Origin: Demequina zhanjiangensis
GTDB taxonomy: Bacteria > Actinomycetota > Actinomycetes > Actinomycetales > Demequinaceae
NCBI RefSeq assembly: GCF_030418315.1
Contig: NZ_JAUHPV010000004.1
Location: forward strand, 1-64,000
DNA: 64,000 nucleotides
Direction of reading: 5' to 3'
Part shown: one piece after another, positions 27,206-36,324 of the stretch
How positions within the stretch are numbered: the stretch's first letter is position 1
How the letters are laid out: each line of letters starts with the position of its first letter
Position numbers and translations under genes: made by a program
Notes under the pieces: model-generated
Told to the model about the DNA's origin: nothing
What the model saw: the letters and a program-made list of their open reading frames with translations, nothing else
The model's database searches: none

Positions 27206-28720
27206 GTGAAACTCGAACTGAAGGGGATTACGAAGCGCTTCGGCACCTTCACCGCCAACGACTCGATCGATCTGGTGGTCGAGCCGGGCAAGGTGCATGC
27301 GCTTCTGGGCGAGAACGGCGCCGGCAAGTCGACGCTGATGAACGTCCTGTTCGGACTGTACGTCGCCGACGAGGGCGAGGTGCTTCTGGACGGCAAGCCG
27401 GCCGACTTCGACGGCCCCGGCGACGCGATGGCCGCAGGCATCGGCATGGTGCACCAGCACTTCATGCTCGTGCCGCCGTTCACCGTCGCGGAGAACGTGA
27501 TGCTGGGCCACGAGCAGGTCAAGGGCGCCGCGAAGCTGCTCGACCTCGAGGCGGCCCGCGCGAAGGTCAAGGAGATCTCCGACCGCTTCAAGTTCGACGT
27601 GGACCCCGACGCCGTGATCGAGGACCTTCCCGTCGGCGCGCAGCAGCGCGTCGAGATCATCAAGGCGCTCTCACGTGACGCAAAGATCCTGATCCTGGAT
27701 GAGCCCACCGCTGTGCTCACCCCGCAGGAGACCGACGAGCTCCTGTCGATCGTCAAGGACCTCCGCGACGCCGGCACCGCCGTCGTCCTCATCACGCACA
27801 AGCTGCGCGAGGTCCAGGCCGTGGCCGACACCATCACGGTGATCCGCCGCGGCAAGGTGGTCGGCACCGCCGAGCCCACCGCCTCGCAGGCAGAGCTCGC
27901 CTCGCTCATGGTCGGCCGCGACGTCTCCATGACGGTCGACAAGGACGAGGCGAAGCCGGGCAAGGTCATGCTCACCGTCGACGACCTCTCGGTCGTGGAC
28001 GAGGAGGGCATCGCCCGCCTCAAGCACGTCAGCTTCAACGTCCGCGCGGGCGAGATCCTCGCGATCGCAGGCGTGCAGGGCAACGGTCAGACCGAGCTCG
28101 CCGAGGCGCTGCTGGGCGTGGTCCCCACCACCGCCGGCACCGCCATGCTCGACGGCGAGATCATCACCGACAAGCCCATCAAGGACGTGCTGCACTCCGG
28201 CATGGGCTTCGTGCCCGAGGACAGGACCGAGGACGGCCTGGTCGCCAGCTTCACGATCGCCAACAACCTCATCCTCGACCTCCACGACAAGGCCCCGTAC
28301 GCCAAGGGCATGGCGCTCCAGCCGAAGGTCATCGCCGAGGAGGCGGAGAAGCACGTGGAGCAGTTCGACGTGCGCACCACCTCGATCGAGGCGACCGCAA
28401 GCTCGCTCTCGGGCGGAAACCAGCAGAAGGTCGTGCTCGCCCGCGAGCTCTCACGACCGCTCAAGCTGCTGATCGCCTCGCAGCCCACGCGAGGACTGGA
28501 CGTCGGCTCCATCGAGTTCGTCCACAAGCGCATCATCGCCGAGCGCGATGGCGGCGCGGCGGTCATCATCGTCAGCTCCGAGCTCGACGAGGTCCTGGCG
28601 CTCGCCGACCGCATCGCCGTGATGTACCACGGCGAGATCGTCGGCATCGTCCCGCCGGACACCGACCGCGACACCCTCGGCCTCATGATGGCCGGAGCAC
28701 ACGAGGAGGAGGCGGCGTGA
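27206..28720 (+). CDS. Nucleoside ABC transporter ATP-binding protein (two ABC domains)
   Basis: This 504-residue protein has tandem ABC domains, as in simple-sugar and BMP-type importers. Domain 1 has Walker A GENGAGKST (about 35-43) and Walker B ILILDEPTAVL (about 158-168). Domain 2 has a degenerate Walker A, GVQGNGQTE (about 290-298), and a good signature LSGGNQQKVVLAREL (about 397-411). Only one fully canonical ATP site is typical of this group. It starts at GTG and its stop overlaps the first permease start (GTGA). Confidence 0.95.
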   Translation: MKLELKGITKRFGTFTANDSIDLVVEPGKVHALLGENGAGKSTLMNVLFGLYVADEGEVLLDGKPADFDGPGDAMAAGIGMVHQHFMLVPPFTVAENVMLGHEQVKGAAKLLDLEAARAKVKEISDRFKFDVDPDAVIEDLPVGAQQRVEIIKALSRDAKILILDEPTAVLTPQETDELLSIVKDLRDAGTAVVLITHKLREVQAVADTITVIRRGKVVGTAEPTASQAELASLMVGRDVSMTVDKDEAKPGKVMLTVDDLSVVDEEGIARLKHVSFNVRAGEILAIAGVQGNGQTELAEALLGVVPTTAGTAMLDGEIITDKPIKDVLHSGMGFVPEDRTEDGLVASFTIANNLILDLHDKAPYAKGMALQPKVIAEEAEKHVEQFDVRTTSIEATASSLSGGNQQKVVLARELSRPLKLLIASQPTRGLDVGSIEFVHKRIIAERDGGAAVIIVSSELDEVLALADRIAVMYHGEIVGIVPPDTDRDTLGLMMAGAHEEEAA

Positions 28721-29937
28721 GCGCCGAGGCAGTGAAGAAGAGCGACGACGCCCCGTCGCAGGAGGGCCGCGACTGGCGCGGTCTGCTCCGCGAGATCACC
28801 GAGAGCTCGTGGATCGTCGTGGTGCTGGCCGTGGTCGCGTCGCTGGTCATCGGTGGACTGCTCATCATCTTCGCGGACCCAGCCGTGGCCGAGGCCGCCC
28901 GGTACTTCTTCGCGCGGCCGATGGACACCTTCGCCGCAGCGTGGGAGGCGGTCTCGAGCGCCTACACCGCCATGTTCCGCGGGTCGATCTGGAACTACAG
29001 CGGCGACACCTTCGTGCAGCAGTTCCGCCCCTTCACCGAGACGCTCACCATGGCGACGCCCCTGATCTTCGCGGGTCTCGGTCTCGGCATCGGCTTCCGC
29101 GCCGGCCTGTTCAACATCGGTGCGCAGGGCCAGATCATCATGGGCGCCATGCTCGGAGGCTGGGTCGGCTTCGCGTGGCACCTGCCCGTCGGCCTGCACC
29201 TGCTGGTCGCCGTCGTCGCCTCGATGCTCGGAGGCGCGCTGTGGGGCTTCATCCCCGGCATCCTCAAGGCCAAGACCGGCGCGCATGAGGTGATCGTCAC
29301 GATCATGCTCAACTACGTGGCGGCCAACCTGCTCGCGTACGCGCTCAGCACCGACGCGTTCCAGCGTCCCGGCTCGGACAACCCGCAGTCGCCAGTCGTC
29401 GACACCACTGCGCAGTACCCGCTGATCCTGGGGGAGAGCTACCGCCTGCACCTGGGCTTCCTGCTCGCGCTCGCCGCGGCTTTCGGAGTCTGGTGGCTCA
29501 TGGAGCGCTCCACGTGGGGCTTCCGCTTCCGCGCCGTCGGCGCCAACCCGCGCGCCGCGCGCACCGCCGGCATGAACGTCTCCTTCGGCATCATCGCCGT
29601 CATGACGATCGCCGGTGGACTCGCCGGACTCGCGGGCTCCGCACAGGTGCTCGGCACTGAGAAGGCGCTCACCGCAGGCATCGCTGGATCGTTCGGATTC
29701 GACGCCATCACGGTGGCGTTGCTCGGCCGATCCCGTCCGCTCGGGACCGTCCTCGCCGGAATCCTGTTCGGTGCGTTCCGCGCCTCCGGCCCCACCCTCC
29801 AGGTGGCGGCCCAGCTGCCCGTGGACATCGTCCTCATCCTCCAGTCGCTGATCGTGCTGTTCATCGCGGCACCGCCCCTGGTGAGGTTCCTCTTCCGACT
29901 CCCCACCCCGACGAACGAGAAGGTGGTGGCGGCATGA
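28717..29937 (+). CDS. Nucleoside ABC transporter permease 1
   Basis: This 406-residue, multi-helix permease belongs to the BPD_transp_2 family (NupB/YufP-like). The typical stretches 'GLGLGIGFRAGLFNIGAQGQ' (about 122-141) and 'GANPRAARTAGMNVSF' (about 276-291) are present. It forms the channel with the next gene. The N-terminal 30 residues are hydrophilic. The GTG start overlaps the ATPase stop and its own stop overlaps the next ATG, so the block is translationally coupled. Confidence 0.94.
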   Translation: MSAEAVKKSDDAPSQEGRDWRGLLREITESSWIVVVLAVVASLVIGGLLIIFADPAVAEAARYFFARPMDTFAAAWEAVSSAYTAMFRGSIWNYSGDTFVQQFRPFTETLTMATPLIFAGLGLGIGFRAGLFNIGAQGQIIMGAMLGGWVGFAWHLPVGLHLLVAVVASMLGGALWGFIPGILKAKTGAHEVIVTIMLNYVAANLLAYALSTDAFQRPGSDNPQSPVVDTTAQYPLILGESYRLHLGFLLALAAAFGVWWLMERSTWGFRFRAVGANPRAARTAGMNVSFGIIAVMTIAGGLAGLAGSAQVLGTEKALTAGIAGSFGFDAITVALLGRSRPLGTVLAGILFGAFRASGPTLQVAAQLPVDIVLILQSLIVLFIAAPPLVRFLFRLPTPTNEKVVAA

Positions 29938-31247
29938 CCACGACGCTCGAAGCTCCGCAGACCGAGCAGCCCGACGCTGACGTCGCGTCGGGGCCCAGCT
30001 GGAAGATCCCGATCCTGCTCGGGGTCGTCGGCCTCATCGCCTTCATCCTGTTCGGGCTCGGCACGCCCAGCGGCACCCACACGACCTTCGTCGTCTCCCG
30101 CGGGTCCGACGCGATCCAGATCCCTTCGTGGGCCGTGCCTGCGCAGGCGTTCGCGCTGTTCCTCACCATCTCCGCGCTGCTCCTCGCCGGAGTCTCCGCG
30201 TGGGGCGTGGCCACGCGCCGCAAGCTCGGCTCGTGGGTGCCGATCCTGTTCGGCCTCGCGATCATCGCGTCGATCCTGGTGTGGGCCGGTGCGGGCAAAA
30301 CCGCGACGTCCATCCAGGTGACGGGCCTGCTCATCGGCACCGTCGTCCTCGCGACGCCGCTCGTCTTCGGTGCCCTCGCGGGCATGGTGTGTGAGCGCTC
30401 CGGCGTGGTCAACATCGCGATCGAGGGTCAGCTGCTGTCCGGCGCCTTCATGGCCGCGCTCGTCGCAGGCGCCGTCGCGGGAGCCACCGGCTCCTCCACG
30501 GTGGGCGCCTACGCGGGCCTGCTTGCCGCGCCCCTCGCGGGAGCACTGCTCGGCGCCATGCTCGCCCTGTTCGCGGTCCGCTACTGGGTGGACCAGATCG
30601 TCGTCGGCGTCGTGCTCAACGTGCTCGCCGTGGGTCTCACGAACTTCTTCTTCGGCACCGTCATGAGGGAGAACCCGGACCTCAACCGCGCGATCGGACT
30701 GCCCGACATCACGATCCCGCTGCTGTCCGACATCCCGGTCGTCGGTCCGGTGTTCTTCGACCAGAACCTGCTCGTGTACGCGATGTACGCGCTCGTGATC
30801 ATCTTCAACGTGATGCTCTTCAAGTCGCGCTGGGGCCTGCGCGTGCGCGCCGTCGGCGAGCACCCCAAGGCCGCGGACACCGTCGGCATCAAGGTGAACC
30901 GCACCCGCGTGCGCAACACCATCCTCGGTGGCGCCATCGCCGGCCTCGGCGGCGCGTTCTTCACGGTCGCCTCCGGACTCGCGTTCAACAAGGAGATGAC
31001 GGGCGGCAAGGGCTACATCGCCCTCGCCGCGATGATCCTCGGCCGGTGGAGCCCCAAGGGCGCCCTGGCGGCGGCCATGCTGTTCGGCTTCGCTGACTCG
31101 CTCCGCGAGCAGTTCGGCATCATCGGCACGTCGATCCCGTCGCAGTTCCTGGCGATGCTGCCGTACCTGGCGACCATCTTCGCGGTCGCCGGTCTCGTGG
31201 GCCACGTGCGCCCGCCGGCCGCCGAGAACATCCCGTACAAGAAGTAG
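29934..31247 (+). CDS. Nucleoside ABC transporter permease 2
   Basis: This 437-residue BPD_transp_2 permease (NupC/YufQ-like) pairs with the previous gene. Features are 'GMVCERSGVVNIAIEGQLLSGAF' (split near 152-174) and 'GEHPKAADTVGIKVNRTRVRN' (split near 309-330). About 130 residues with three or four extra helices precede the core, longer than many homologues. It is followed after 5 bases by cdd, which argues that cytidine-type nucleosides are among the cargo. Confidence 0.94.
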   Translation: MTTTLEAPQTEQPDADVASGPSWKIPILLGVVGLIAFILFGLGTPSGTHTTFVVSRGSDAIQIPSWAVPAQAFALFLTISALLLAGVSAWGVATRRKLGSWVPILFGLAIIASILVWAGAGKTATSIQVTGLLIGTVVLATPLVFGALAGMVCERSGVVNIAIEGQLLSGAFMAALVAGAVAGATGSSTVGAYAGLLAAPLAGALLGAMLALFAVRYWVDQIVVGVVLNVLAVGLTNFFFGTVMRENPDLNRAIGLPDITIPLLSDIPVVGPVFFDQNLLVYAMYALVIIFNVMLFKSRWGLRVRAVGEHPKAADTVGIKVNRTRVRNTILGGAIAGLGGAFFTVASGLAFNKEMTGGKGYIALAAMILGRWSPKGALAAAMLFGFADSLREQFGIIGTSIPSQFLAMLPYLATIFAVAGLVGHVRPPAAENIPYKK

Positions 31248-31252
31248 GTCGG

Positions 31253-31651
31253 ATGACAGACATCGACTGGGAGGCGCTGCGTGCCGCCGCACGCGAGGCG
31301 TCGACCCGTGCCTATGTCCCGTACTCGAAGTACCCGGTGGGCGCCGCCGCGCTCACCGACACCGGTGCGATCGTCACGGGCGCCAACGTGGAGAACGCGA
31401 GCTACGGCCTCACGCTGTGCGCCGAGTGCGCGCTCGTGTCCAAGCTGCACACCGACGCGCTCGGCAAGCGGCTCGTCGCGTTCGCATGCGTGGACGCAGC
31501 GGGCTCGCCGCTGCAGCCGTGCGGCCGGTGCCGTCAGCTCCTGTACGAGTTCGGCGGCGACGCGCTGCTGATCGACGGGCCCGACGGCACCCTCACCATG
31601 AACGACATCCTTCCCTGGGCCTTCGGGCCCCAGCACCTCGAGGAGAGCTGA
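31253..31651 (+). CDS. cdd: Cytidine deaminase
   Basis: This 132-residue zinc enzyme converts cytidine and deoxycytidine to uridine and deoxyuridine. Zinc and catalytic residues lie in 'LCAECALVSKL' (Cys56, Glu58) and 'PCGRCRQLLYEF'. The small size is that of the homotetrameric form. It lies between the importer permease and deoA with gaps of 5 bases on each side, a clear salvage operon. Confidence 0.96.
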   Translation: MTDIDWEALRAAAREASTRAYVPYSKYPVGAAALTDTGAIVTGANVENASYGLTLCAECALVSKLHTDALGKRLVAFACVDAAGSPLQPCGRCRQLLYEFGGDALLIDGPDGTLTMNDILPWAFGPQHLEES

Positions 31652-31656
31652 TCCCC

Positions 31657-32967
31657 ATGGCCGAGCGCCACGACGCCGTCGAGGTCATCATCGCCAAGCG
31701 CGATGGTGGCGTCCTGACCGACGACCAGATCGACTGGGTCGTCGATGCCTACACGAGGGGAGTCGTCGCTGACGAGCAGATGAGCTCGCTCGCGATGGCG
31801 ATCCTGCAGCGCGGCATGACCCGCGAGGAGATCGCTCGCTGGACGCAGGCGATGATCAACACGGGCGAGCGGCTCGACTTCTCGTCGCTCAGCCGGCCCA
31901 CCGCCGACAAGCACTCGACCGGTGGCGTGGGCGACAAGATCACCCTGCCGCTCGCGCCCCTCGTCGCCGCATGCGGCGTCGCGGTGCCGCAGCTGTCGGG
32001 CCGCGGGCTCGGCCACACGGGCGGCACGCTCGACAAGCTCGAGTCGATCCCCGGCTGGCGCGCGTCGGTCTCCAACGAGGAGATGATGGCGCAGCTCGAG
32101 GGCGTCGGCGCCGTGGTCTGCGCGGCCGGTTCGGGCCTCGCGCCCGCGGACAAGAAGCTGTACGCGCTGCGCGACGTCACCGGCACGGTCGAGGCGATCC
32201 CGCTGATCGCGTCGTCGATCATGTCCAAGAAGATCGCCGAGGGCACCGGCGTGCTGGTGCTCGACGTGAAGGTCGGCAGCGGCGCGTTCATGAAGGACAT
32301 CGACTCGGCGCGCGAGCTCGCGCGGACCATGGTGGACCTCGGCACCGACGCGGGCGTGCGCACGTCCGCTCTGCTGACCGACATGAGCACCCCGCTCGGC
32401 CGCGGCATCGGCAACGCGCTGGAGGTCGAGGAGTCGCTCGAGGTGCTCGCCGGCGGCGGACCCGCCGACGTGGTCGAGCTGACCGTCGCGCTCGCCCGCG
32501 AGATGCTTGCCGGCGCTGGCGTCACCGACGTCGACCCGGCGGAGGCGCTCAAGGACGGCCGCGCGATGGACGCGTGGAACGCGATGATCCGCGCGCAGGA
32601 CGGCGACCCGACCGCCCCCATGACCCAGGCGGAGCACGTCGAGGAGGTCCGGGCGGATCGCGACGGCGTCATCACCCGCATGGATGCTCTGGGCACCGGT
32701 ATCGCGGCGTGGCGCCTCGGCGCAGGCCGCGCGCGCAAGGAGGACCCCGTGCAGGCAGGCGCCGGCATGTACCTCCACAAGACGCTCGGCGAGACCGTCA
32801 AGAAGGGTGACGTCATCGCCACCCTCCACACCGAGACCGCGGACCGCATGCCGCGAGGGCTGCAGGCCCTCGAGGAGGCGTGCGGCGGCGCAGGCGCGAT
32901 CGAGATCGGCGACACCGCCCCCGAGCGTGCCATCGTCATGGATCGGATCGGCACCGCCACCCACTGA
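31657..32967 (+). CDS. deoA: Thymidine/pyrimidine-nucleoside phosphorylase
   Basis: This 436-residue enzyme splits pyrimidine nucleosides with phosphate to base plus (deoxy)ribose 1-phosphate. The family signature 'SGRGLGHTGGTLDKLESIPG' (split near 111-130) and the phosphate-binding 'KHSTGGVGDK' (about 86-95) are present. The usual three-part layout, with a C-terminal alpha/beta domain, is complete. ATG 31657 follows cdd by five bases; the frame is open upstream only as a shadow of cdd. The stop overlaps the next start (TGATG). Confidence 0.95.
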   Translation: MAERHDAVEVIIAKRDGGVLTDDQIDWVVDAYTRGVVADEQMSSLAMAILQRGMTREEIARWTQAMINTGERLDFSSLSRPTADKHSTGGVGDKITLPLAPLVAACGVAVPQLSGRGLGHTGGTLDKLESIPGWRASVSNEEMMAQLEGVGAVVCAAGSGLAPADKKLYALRDVTGTVEAIPLIASSIMSKKIAEGTGVLVLDVKVGSGAFMKDIDSARELARTMVDLGTDAGVRTSALLTDMSTPLGRGIGNALEVEESLEVLAGGGPADVVELTVALAREMLAGAGVTDVDPAEALKDGRAMDAWNAMIRAQDGDPTAPMTQAEHVEEVRADRDGVITRMDALGTGIAAWRLGAGRARKEDPVQAGAGMYLHKTLGETVKKGDVIATLHTETADRMPRGLQALEEACGGAGAIEIGDTAPERAIVMDRIGTATH

Positions 32968-33995
32968 TGGGTTGGACGCTGACGTCGGTGGTCGCCCGGA
33001 CGCTTCGGCCTCTCGGGTGGGGCCGACGTTGGCTCGGTGACGACGCACGGGCCCACGCGGCTCAGGTGATCGCTTCGCGTCCTCGCGAGCGGCTCGCGGC
33101 CCTGCGCGCGTGGGAGCGTCGCCTCGACACGTCCTCGCGGGCCGACCGCCGGGCGCTCGAGACCGCCCGCGCCGAGCTGGGCGACGACGGTGACGTGATC
33201 GTGCGGGCCGGCGCCACGGGCGCCCCGGTCGACGCGATCGCCGCCCTCGCCTCGGGCTGGCGGCGGCTCACCGCCGACGCGAAGGCGGCCGCGCGTGATC
33301 CTCTGGCCGACGCCGATGGGGCTCGAGTCGAGGGGCCGGTCGCCTTCGGCGTCGTCACCGCGCGGCAGGTCGACGAGACCACGTGCGGAGCGGCGACGCT
33401 CGGGATGCTCCACGCTGTCACCGACCCGTTCGTGGCCGTGTGGATCGTCGCCGGGCGCCTCTTCGCGGGCTACACGCCGGAGCCCGTCGCGGCAGCCATC
33501 ATCGAAGGCGGTCGACCCGCCGCGGACATCGAAGGCAGATGGGCGCAGCTGCAGCGCGGGCAGCACGAGGAGGTCACGAGCAGAGCGCTCGGGCTCCTCT
33601 CGTGGCCACGATCGCTGGGCACGCCTCCGTGGCGACTCGCGCAGCTCGCGCGGCCCTACGGGGTGAGGTATCGCTCCGCGGTGCTCGACGACAGGTCGGC
33701 CGACGCGTCGTCCAGCCTGGTGGTCCACGCCGCGGCCGCGCTCACGGACGGTCTCCCTGTCCCGCTGTACTCGGCGGGCGACTCGGACCTGGGGCTCGAC
33801 ACCGTCGTCCCCAGGCATGTGATCCTGCTGGTCGAGGCGCGTAAGGACGGCTTCCTCGCGTATGAGCCCGGCAAGGGTGCGCTGATGCGCCTCAGCGTGG
33901 ACGCGTTCCGCGGACCGGGACCGCGCGTGCGGGCGCTCGGCAACTGGAGCCGCGTGTCGTGGCTCGCGATGCCATCACCGGCGCGGCCGCACTAG
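32967..33995 (+). CDS. Orphan protein with C39-like cysteine peptidase motifs
   Basis: I do not recognise this 342-residue protein with confidence. The N-terminal 115 residues are Arg/Ala-rich and helical. 'QVDETTCGAATLGML' (about 133-147) and 'VPRHVILLVEARKDGFLAYEPGKG' (split near 276-300) look like the Cys and His plus Asp/Asn regions of C39-type or transglutaminase-like cysteine peptidases. No signal peptide or membrane helix is clear. It is coupled to deoA by a TGATG overlap and followed by add, so it travels with the salvage genes without an obvious link. A non-catalytic papain-like fold is also possible. Confidence 0.6.
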   Translation: MGWTLTSVVARTLRPLGWGRRWLGDDARAHAAQVIASRPRERLAALRAWERRLDTSSRADRRALETARAELGDDGDVIVRAGATGAPVDAIAALASGWRRLTADAKAAARDPLADADGARVEGPVAFGVVTARQVDETTCGAATLGMLHAVTDPFVAVWIVAGRLFAGYTPEPVAAAIIEGGRPAADIEGRWAQLQRGQHEEVTSRALGLLSWPRSLGTPPWRLAQLARPYGVRYRSAVLDDRSADASSSLVVHAAAALTDGLPVPLYSAGDSDLGLDTVVPRHVILLVEARKDGFLAYEPGKGALMRLSVDAFRGPGPRVRALGNWSRVSWLAMPSPARPH

Positions 33996-34004
33996 CCTGT
34001 GAGC

Positions 34005-35075
34005 ATGACTCTCACCCCCGACGAGATCCGCGCCCTTCCCAAGGTCGTCCTCCACGACCACCTCGACGGCGGTGTCCGCGTCGAGACCCTCATCGAGCTG
34101 GCAGGCGAGATCGGCTACGCGCTGCCGACCGTCGAGCCTGAGCTGCTCGCCAAGGAGTTCGTGGCGAACGCCAACTCTGGGTCCCTTGAGAAGTACCTCG
34201 AGGCGTTCGTGCACACCGCGGCGGTGATGCAGACGGCGGAGAACCTCACGCGGATCGCCCGCGAGGCTGTCGTGGACCACGCGCGCGATGGCGTGATCTA
34301 CCTGGAGCTTCGCTACGCCCCCGAGCTGCACTGCGAGCAGGGGCTCATCATGCAGGAGGTCGTGGACGCGGTGCAGGCCGGCATCGAGGAGGGCGTCTCC
34401 GAGGCGCTCGAGCAGGGGTACACGATCCGCGCGGCGGCGCTGCTGTGCGCGATGCGGCAGACCGACCGCTCCCTCGAGGTGGCCGAGCTGGCGCTGGCGA
34501 ACTGGGGGACCGGCTGCGTCGGGTTCGACATCGCCGGCCCCGAGGCGGGCTTCCCGCCCGCCAAGCACGCGCCGGCGTTCTCGCTGCTTCGCGACGAGCT
34601 GTTCCCGGTGACGATCCACGCGGGCGAGGCCGACGGCCTGGGCTCGCTCGGGCAGGCGCTCGGCCTGGGTGCGGCGCGCCGCATCGGCCACGGCGCGCGC
34701 ATCACGGAGGACATCACGGACTTCGGCACCGAGATGCCGGTGTTCGGCCACATCGCGCAGTACGTCCTGGACCAGCAGATCCCGCTCGAGATGTGCCCCA
34801 CGTCGAACGTGCACACGGGGACGGCGCCTTCGATCGCGGAGCACCCGATCCACGAGCTGCGTGATCTCGGCTTCGCGGTCACGATCAACACCGACGACAA
34901 GCTGATGTCGGGCATCGACATGGTGAGCGAGTTCCAGGAGCTCGTGGATGCGGGCTGGTCCAAGACGGACCTGTTCGAGGCGACCCTGGCTGCGGCTTGG
35001 GGTGCGTTCCTGCCCTACGACGAGCGCGCGGACCTCGCGGACCTGATCGTCGAGGGCTACGGGATGGACGAGTAG
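34005..35075 (+). CDS. add: Adenosine deaminase
   Basis: This 356-residue metalloenzyme converts adenosine to inosine. Visible are the N-terminal metal motif 'LHDHLDGGVR' (about 15-24), 'TIHAGEADG' (about 204-212) with metal His and catalytic Glu nearby, and 'TINTDDKLMSG' (about 294-304) with the final Asp. Length fits the family. TAGCCT lies exactly six bases before ATG 34005, so the transcript is probably leaderless, separate from the upstream operon. Its product feeds the PNP encoded 7 kb downstream. Confidence 0.95.
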   Translation: MTLTPDEIRALPKVVLHDHLDGGVRVETLIELAGEIGYALPTVEPELLAKEFVANANSGSLEKYLEAFVHTAAVMQTAENLTRIAREAVVDHARDGVIYLELRYAPELHCEQGLIMQEVVDAVQAGIEEGVSEALEQGYTIRAAALLCAMRQTDRSLEVAELALANWGTGCVGFDIAGPEAGFPPAKHAPAFSLLRDELFPVTIHAGEADGLGSLGQALGLGAARRIGHGARITEDITDFGTEMPVFGHIAQYVLDQQIPLEMCPTSNVHTGTAPSIAEHPIHELRDLGFAVTINTDDKLMSGIDMVSEFQELVDAGWSKTDLFEATLAAAWGAFLPYDERADLADLIVEGYGMDE

Positions 35076-35096
35076 CGGGCGCTTCCGCCGCGCGCC

Positions 35097-35411
35097 TCAG
35101 TGCGTGAGCTTGAGTCCCACGACGCACGCGACGATCCCGAGGATCAGCGCGATCCGCAGCAGCGACGCGGGCTCCGCGCCGGTGATCATCGCGTAGGTGA
35201 CGGTCAGCGCGGCGCCGATCCCCACCCAGATCGCGTACGCGGTGCCCACGGGCAGGGACCGCAACGCATAGGCGAGCCCGCCCATGGACGCGAGCAGGGC
35301 GACGGCGAAGATCGCGGTGGGCCACGGGCGTGTGAACCCCTCGGACTTGCTGAGCGCTGTCGCCCAGACGGCCTCGAGCACGCCAGAGAGGATGAGGATG
35401 ATCCAGGACAT
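35097..35411 (-). CDS. gdx: SMR-family guanidinium exporter (Gdx/SugE type)
   Basis: This 104-residue protein has four membrane helices. The N-terminus MSWIILILSGVLEAVWA carries Glu13 and Trp16 of the Gdx signature (GxxExxW), followed by 'SEGFTRPWP' and 'SLPVGTAYAIWVGIGA'. This marks the SugE/Gdx branch, which exchanges guanidinium for protons, rather than the Qac drug branch. The link is strengthened by a guanidine-III riboswitch directly upstream. GGAGAG sits just before the ATG. It is convergent with add. Confidence 0.93.
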   Translation of the reverse strand: MSWIILILSGVLEAVWATALSKSEGFTRPWPTAIFAVALLASMGGLAYALRSLPVGTAYAIWVGIGAALTVTYAMITGAEPASLLRIALILGIVACVVGLKLTH

Positions 35412-35412
35412 G

Positions 35413-35466
35413 AGGTCTCTCCTGTGAGACGTCTTGTCGCTGGCCGGGTACGTCACTTCGTCCGGG
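35413..35466 (-). ncRNA. Guanidine-III (ykkC-III) riboswitch upstream of gdx
   Basis: On the minus strand the leader reads CCGGACGAAGTGACG, then TACCCGG, then CAGCGACAAGACG, ending near GTCTCAC. The CCGGACGA...ACCCGG pairing and the conserved ACAAGACG match what I recall of the guanidine-III consensus. The ribosome-binding site GGAGAG (35413-35419) follows at once, so ligand binding would expose or hide it. A hairpin (GAGCCG/CGGCTC) at 35466-35481 precedes it. A candidate promoter is TTGCAC (35512-35517) and GATCAT (35489-35494), 17 bases apart. Confidence 0.85.
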
Positions 35467-35538
35467 AGCCGTGGTCGGCTCTGCCCCGATGATCGCAAAG
35501 GCGCCACCGGGGTGCAACTCCCGCCGTAGGCTGGGGTC

Positions 35539-36231
35539 ATGACACTTTCCCGCGCAGAGCTCGCCCAGTACGTCGACCACACCCTCCTCAAGCCGGAGTC
35601 CACTCCTGCCGACGTCGCGGCGCTGGTCGCGGAGGGCGCCGCGCTCGGCGTCTTCTCGGTGTGCGTCTCGCCGTCGATGCTTCCGATCGCGACGCCCGAG
35701 GGCCTGGCGGTGGCCACGGTGTGCGGCTTCCCGTCGGGCAAGCACCACTCGGCGGTCAAGGCCGCGGAGGCTGCGCTGAGCATCGAGCAGGGTGCCGATG
35801 AGGTGGACATGGTGATCGACATCGCCGCCGCGAACGAGGGTCGCTTCGACGACGTGCAGGCCGACGTGGCCGCAGTGCGCGCCGCGGTGCCCGCGGGCAA
35901 GATCCTCAAGGTCATCATCGAGTCGGCGGCGCTGTCGGACGAGGCGATCGTGGGCGCGTGCCAGGCGTCGGAGGCCGCGGGAGCGGACTTCGTGAAGACC
36001 TCGACGGGCTTCCACCCCGCGGGCGGTGCCTCGGCCCACGCGGTCAAGCTGATGGCTGACACGGTGGGCGGACGCCTGGGCGTGAAGGCGTCGGGCGGCA
36101 TCCGCACGGCCGACGCGGCGCTCGCCATGATCGAGGCCGGCGCGACCCGTCTGGGCTTGTCCGGCACGGCGGCGGTGCTCGACGGTCTCGACGGCGTGGT
36201 CGTCGAGGACTCGGGCGACGGCGGCTACTAG
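35539..36231 (+). CDS. deoC: Deoxyribose-phosphate aldolase
   Basis: This 230-residue class I aldolase splits deoxyribose 5-phosphate to glyceraldehyde 3-phosphate and acetaldehyde. The Schiff-base Lys is in '[11 protein letters not shown]' (about 151-161) and the second catalytic Lys in '[10 protein letters not shown]' (about 179-188). The start [17 protein letters not shown] is typical. TAGGCT lies exactly six bases before the ATG, so the transcript is probably leaderless. A 6-bp-stem hairpin (36259-36276) follows the stop. Confidence 0.96.
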   Translation: MTLSRAELAQYVDHTLLKPESTPADVAALVAEGAALGVFSVCVSPSMLPIATPEGLAVATVCGFPSGKHHSAVKAAEAALSIEQGADEVDMVIDIAAANEGRFDDVQADVAAVRAAVPAGKILKVIIESAALSDEAIVGACQASEAAGADFVKTSTGFHPAGGASAHAVKLMADTVGGRLGVKASGGIRTADAALAMIEAGATRLGLSGTAAVLDGLDGVVVEDSGDGGY

Positions 36232-36324
36232 GCCTCGGATCGCGTCGAACGCGGCCCGCTGGGCACGGACGCCCAGTCGGAAATCCCTGGGAACTGTGTC
36301 TCAGCGAGTCGCGCGGTGGCGCGG

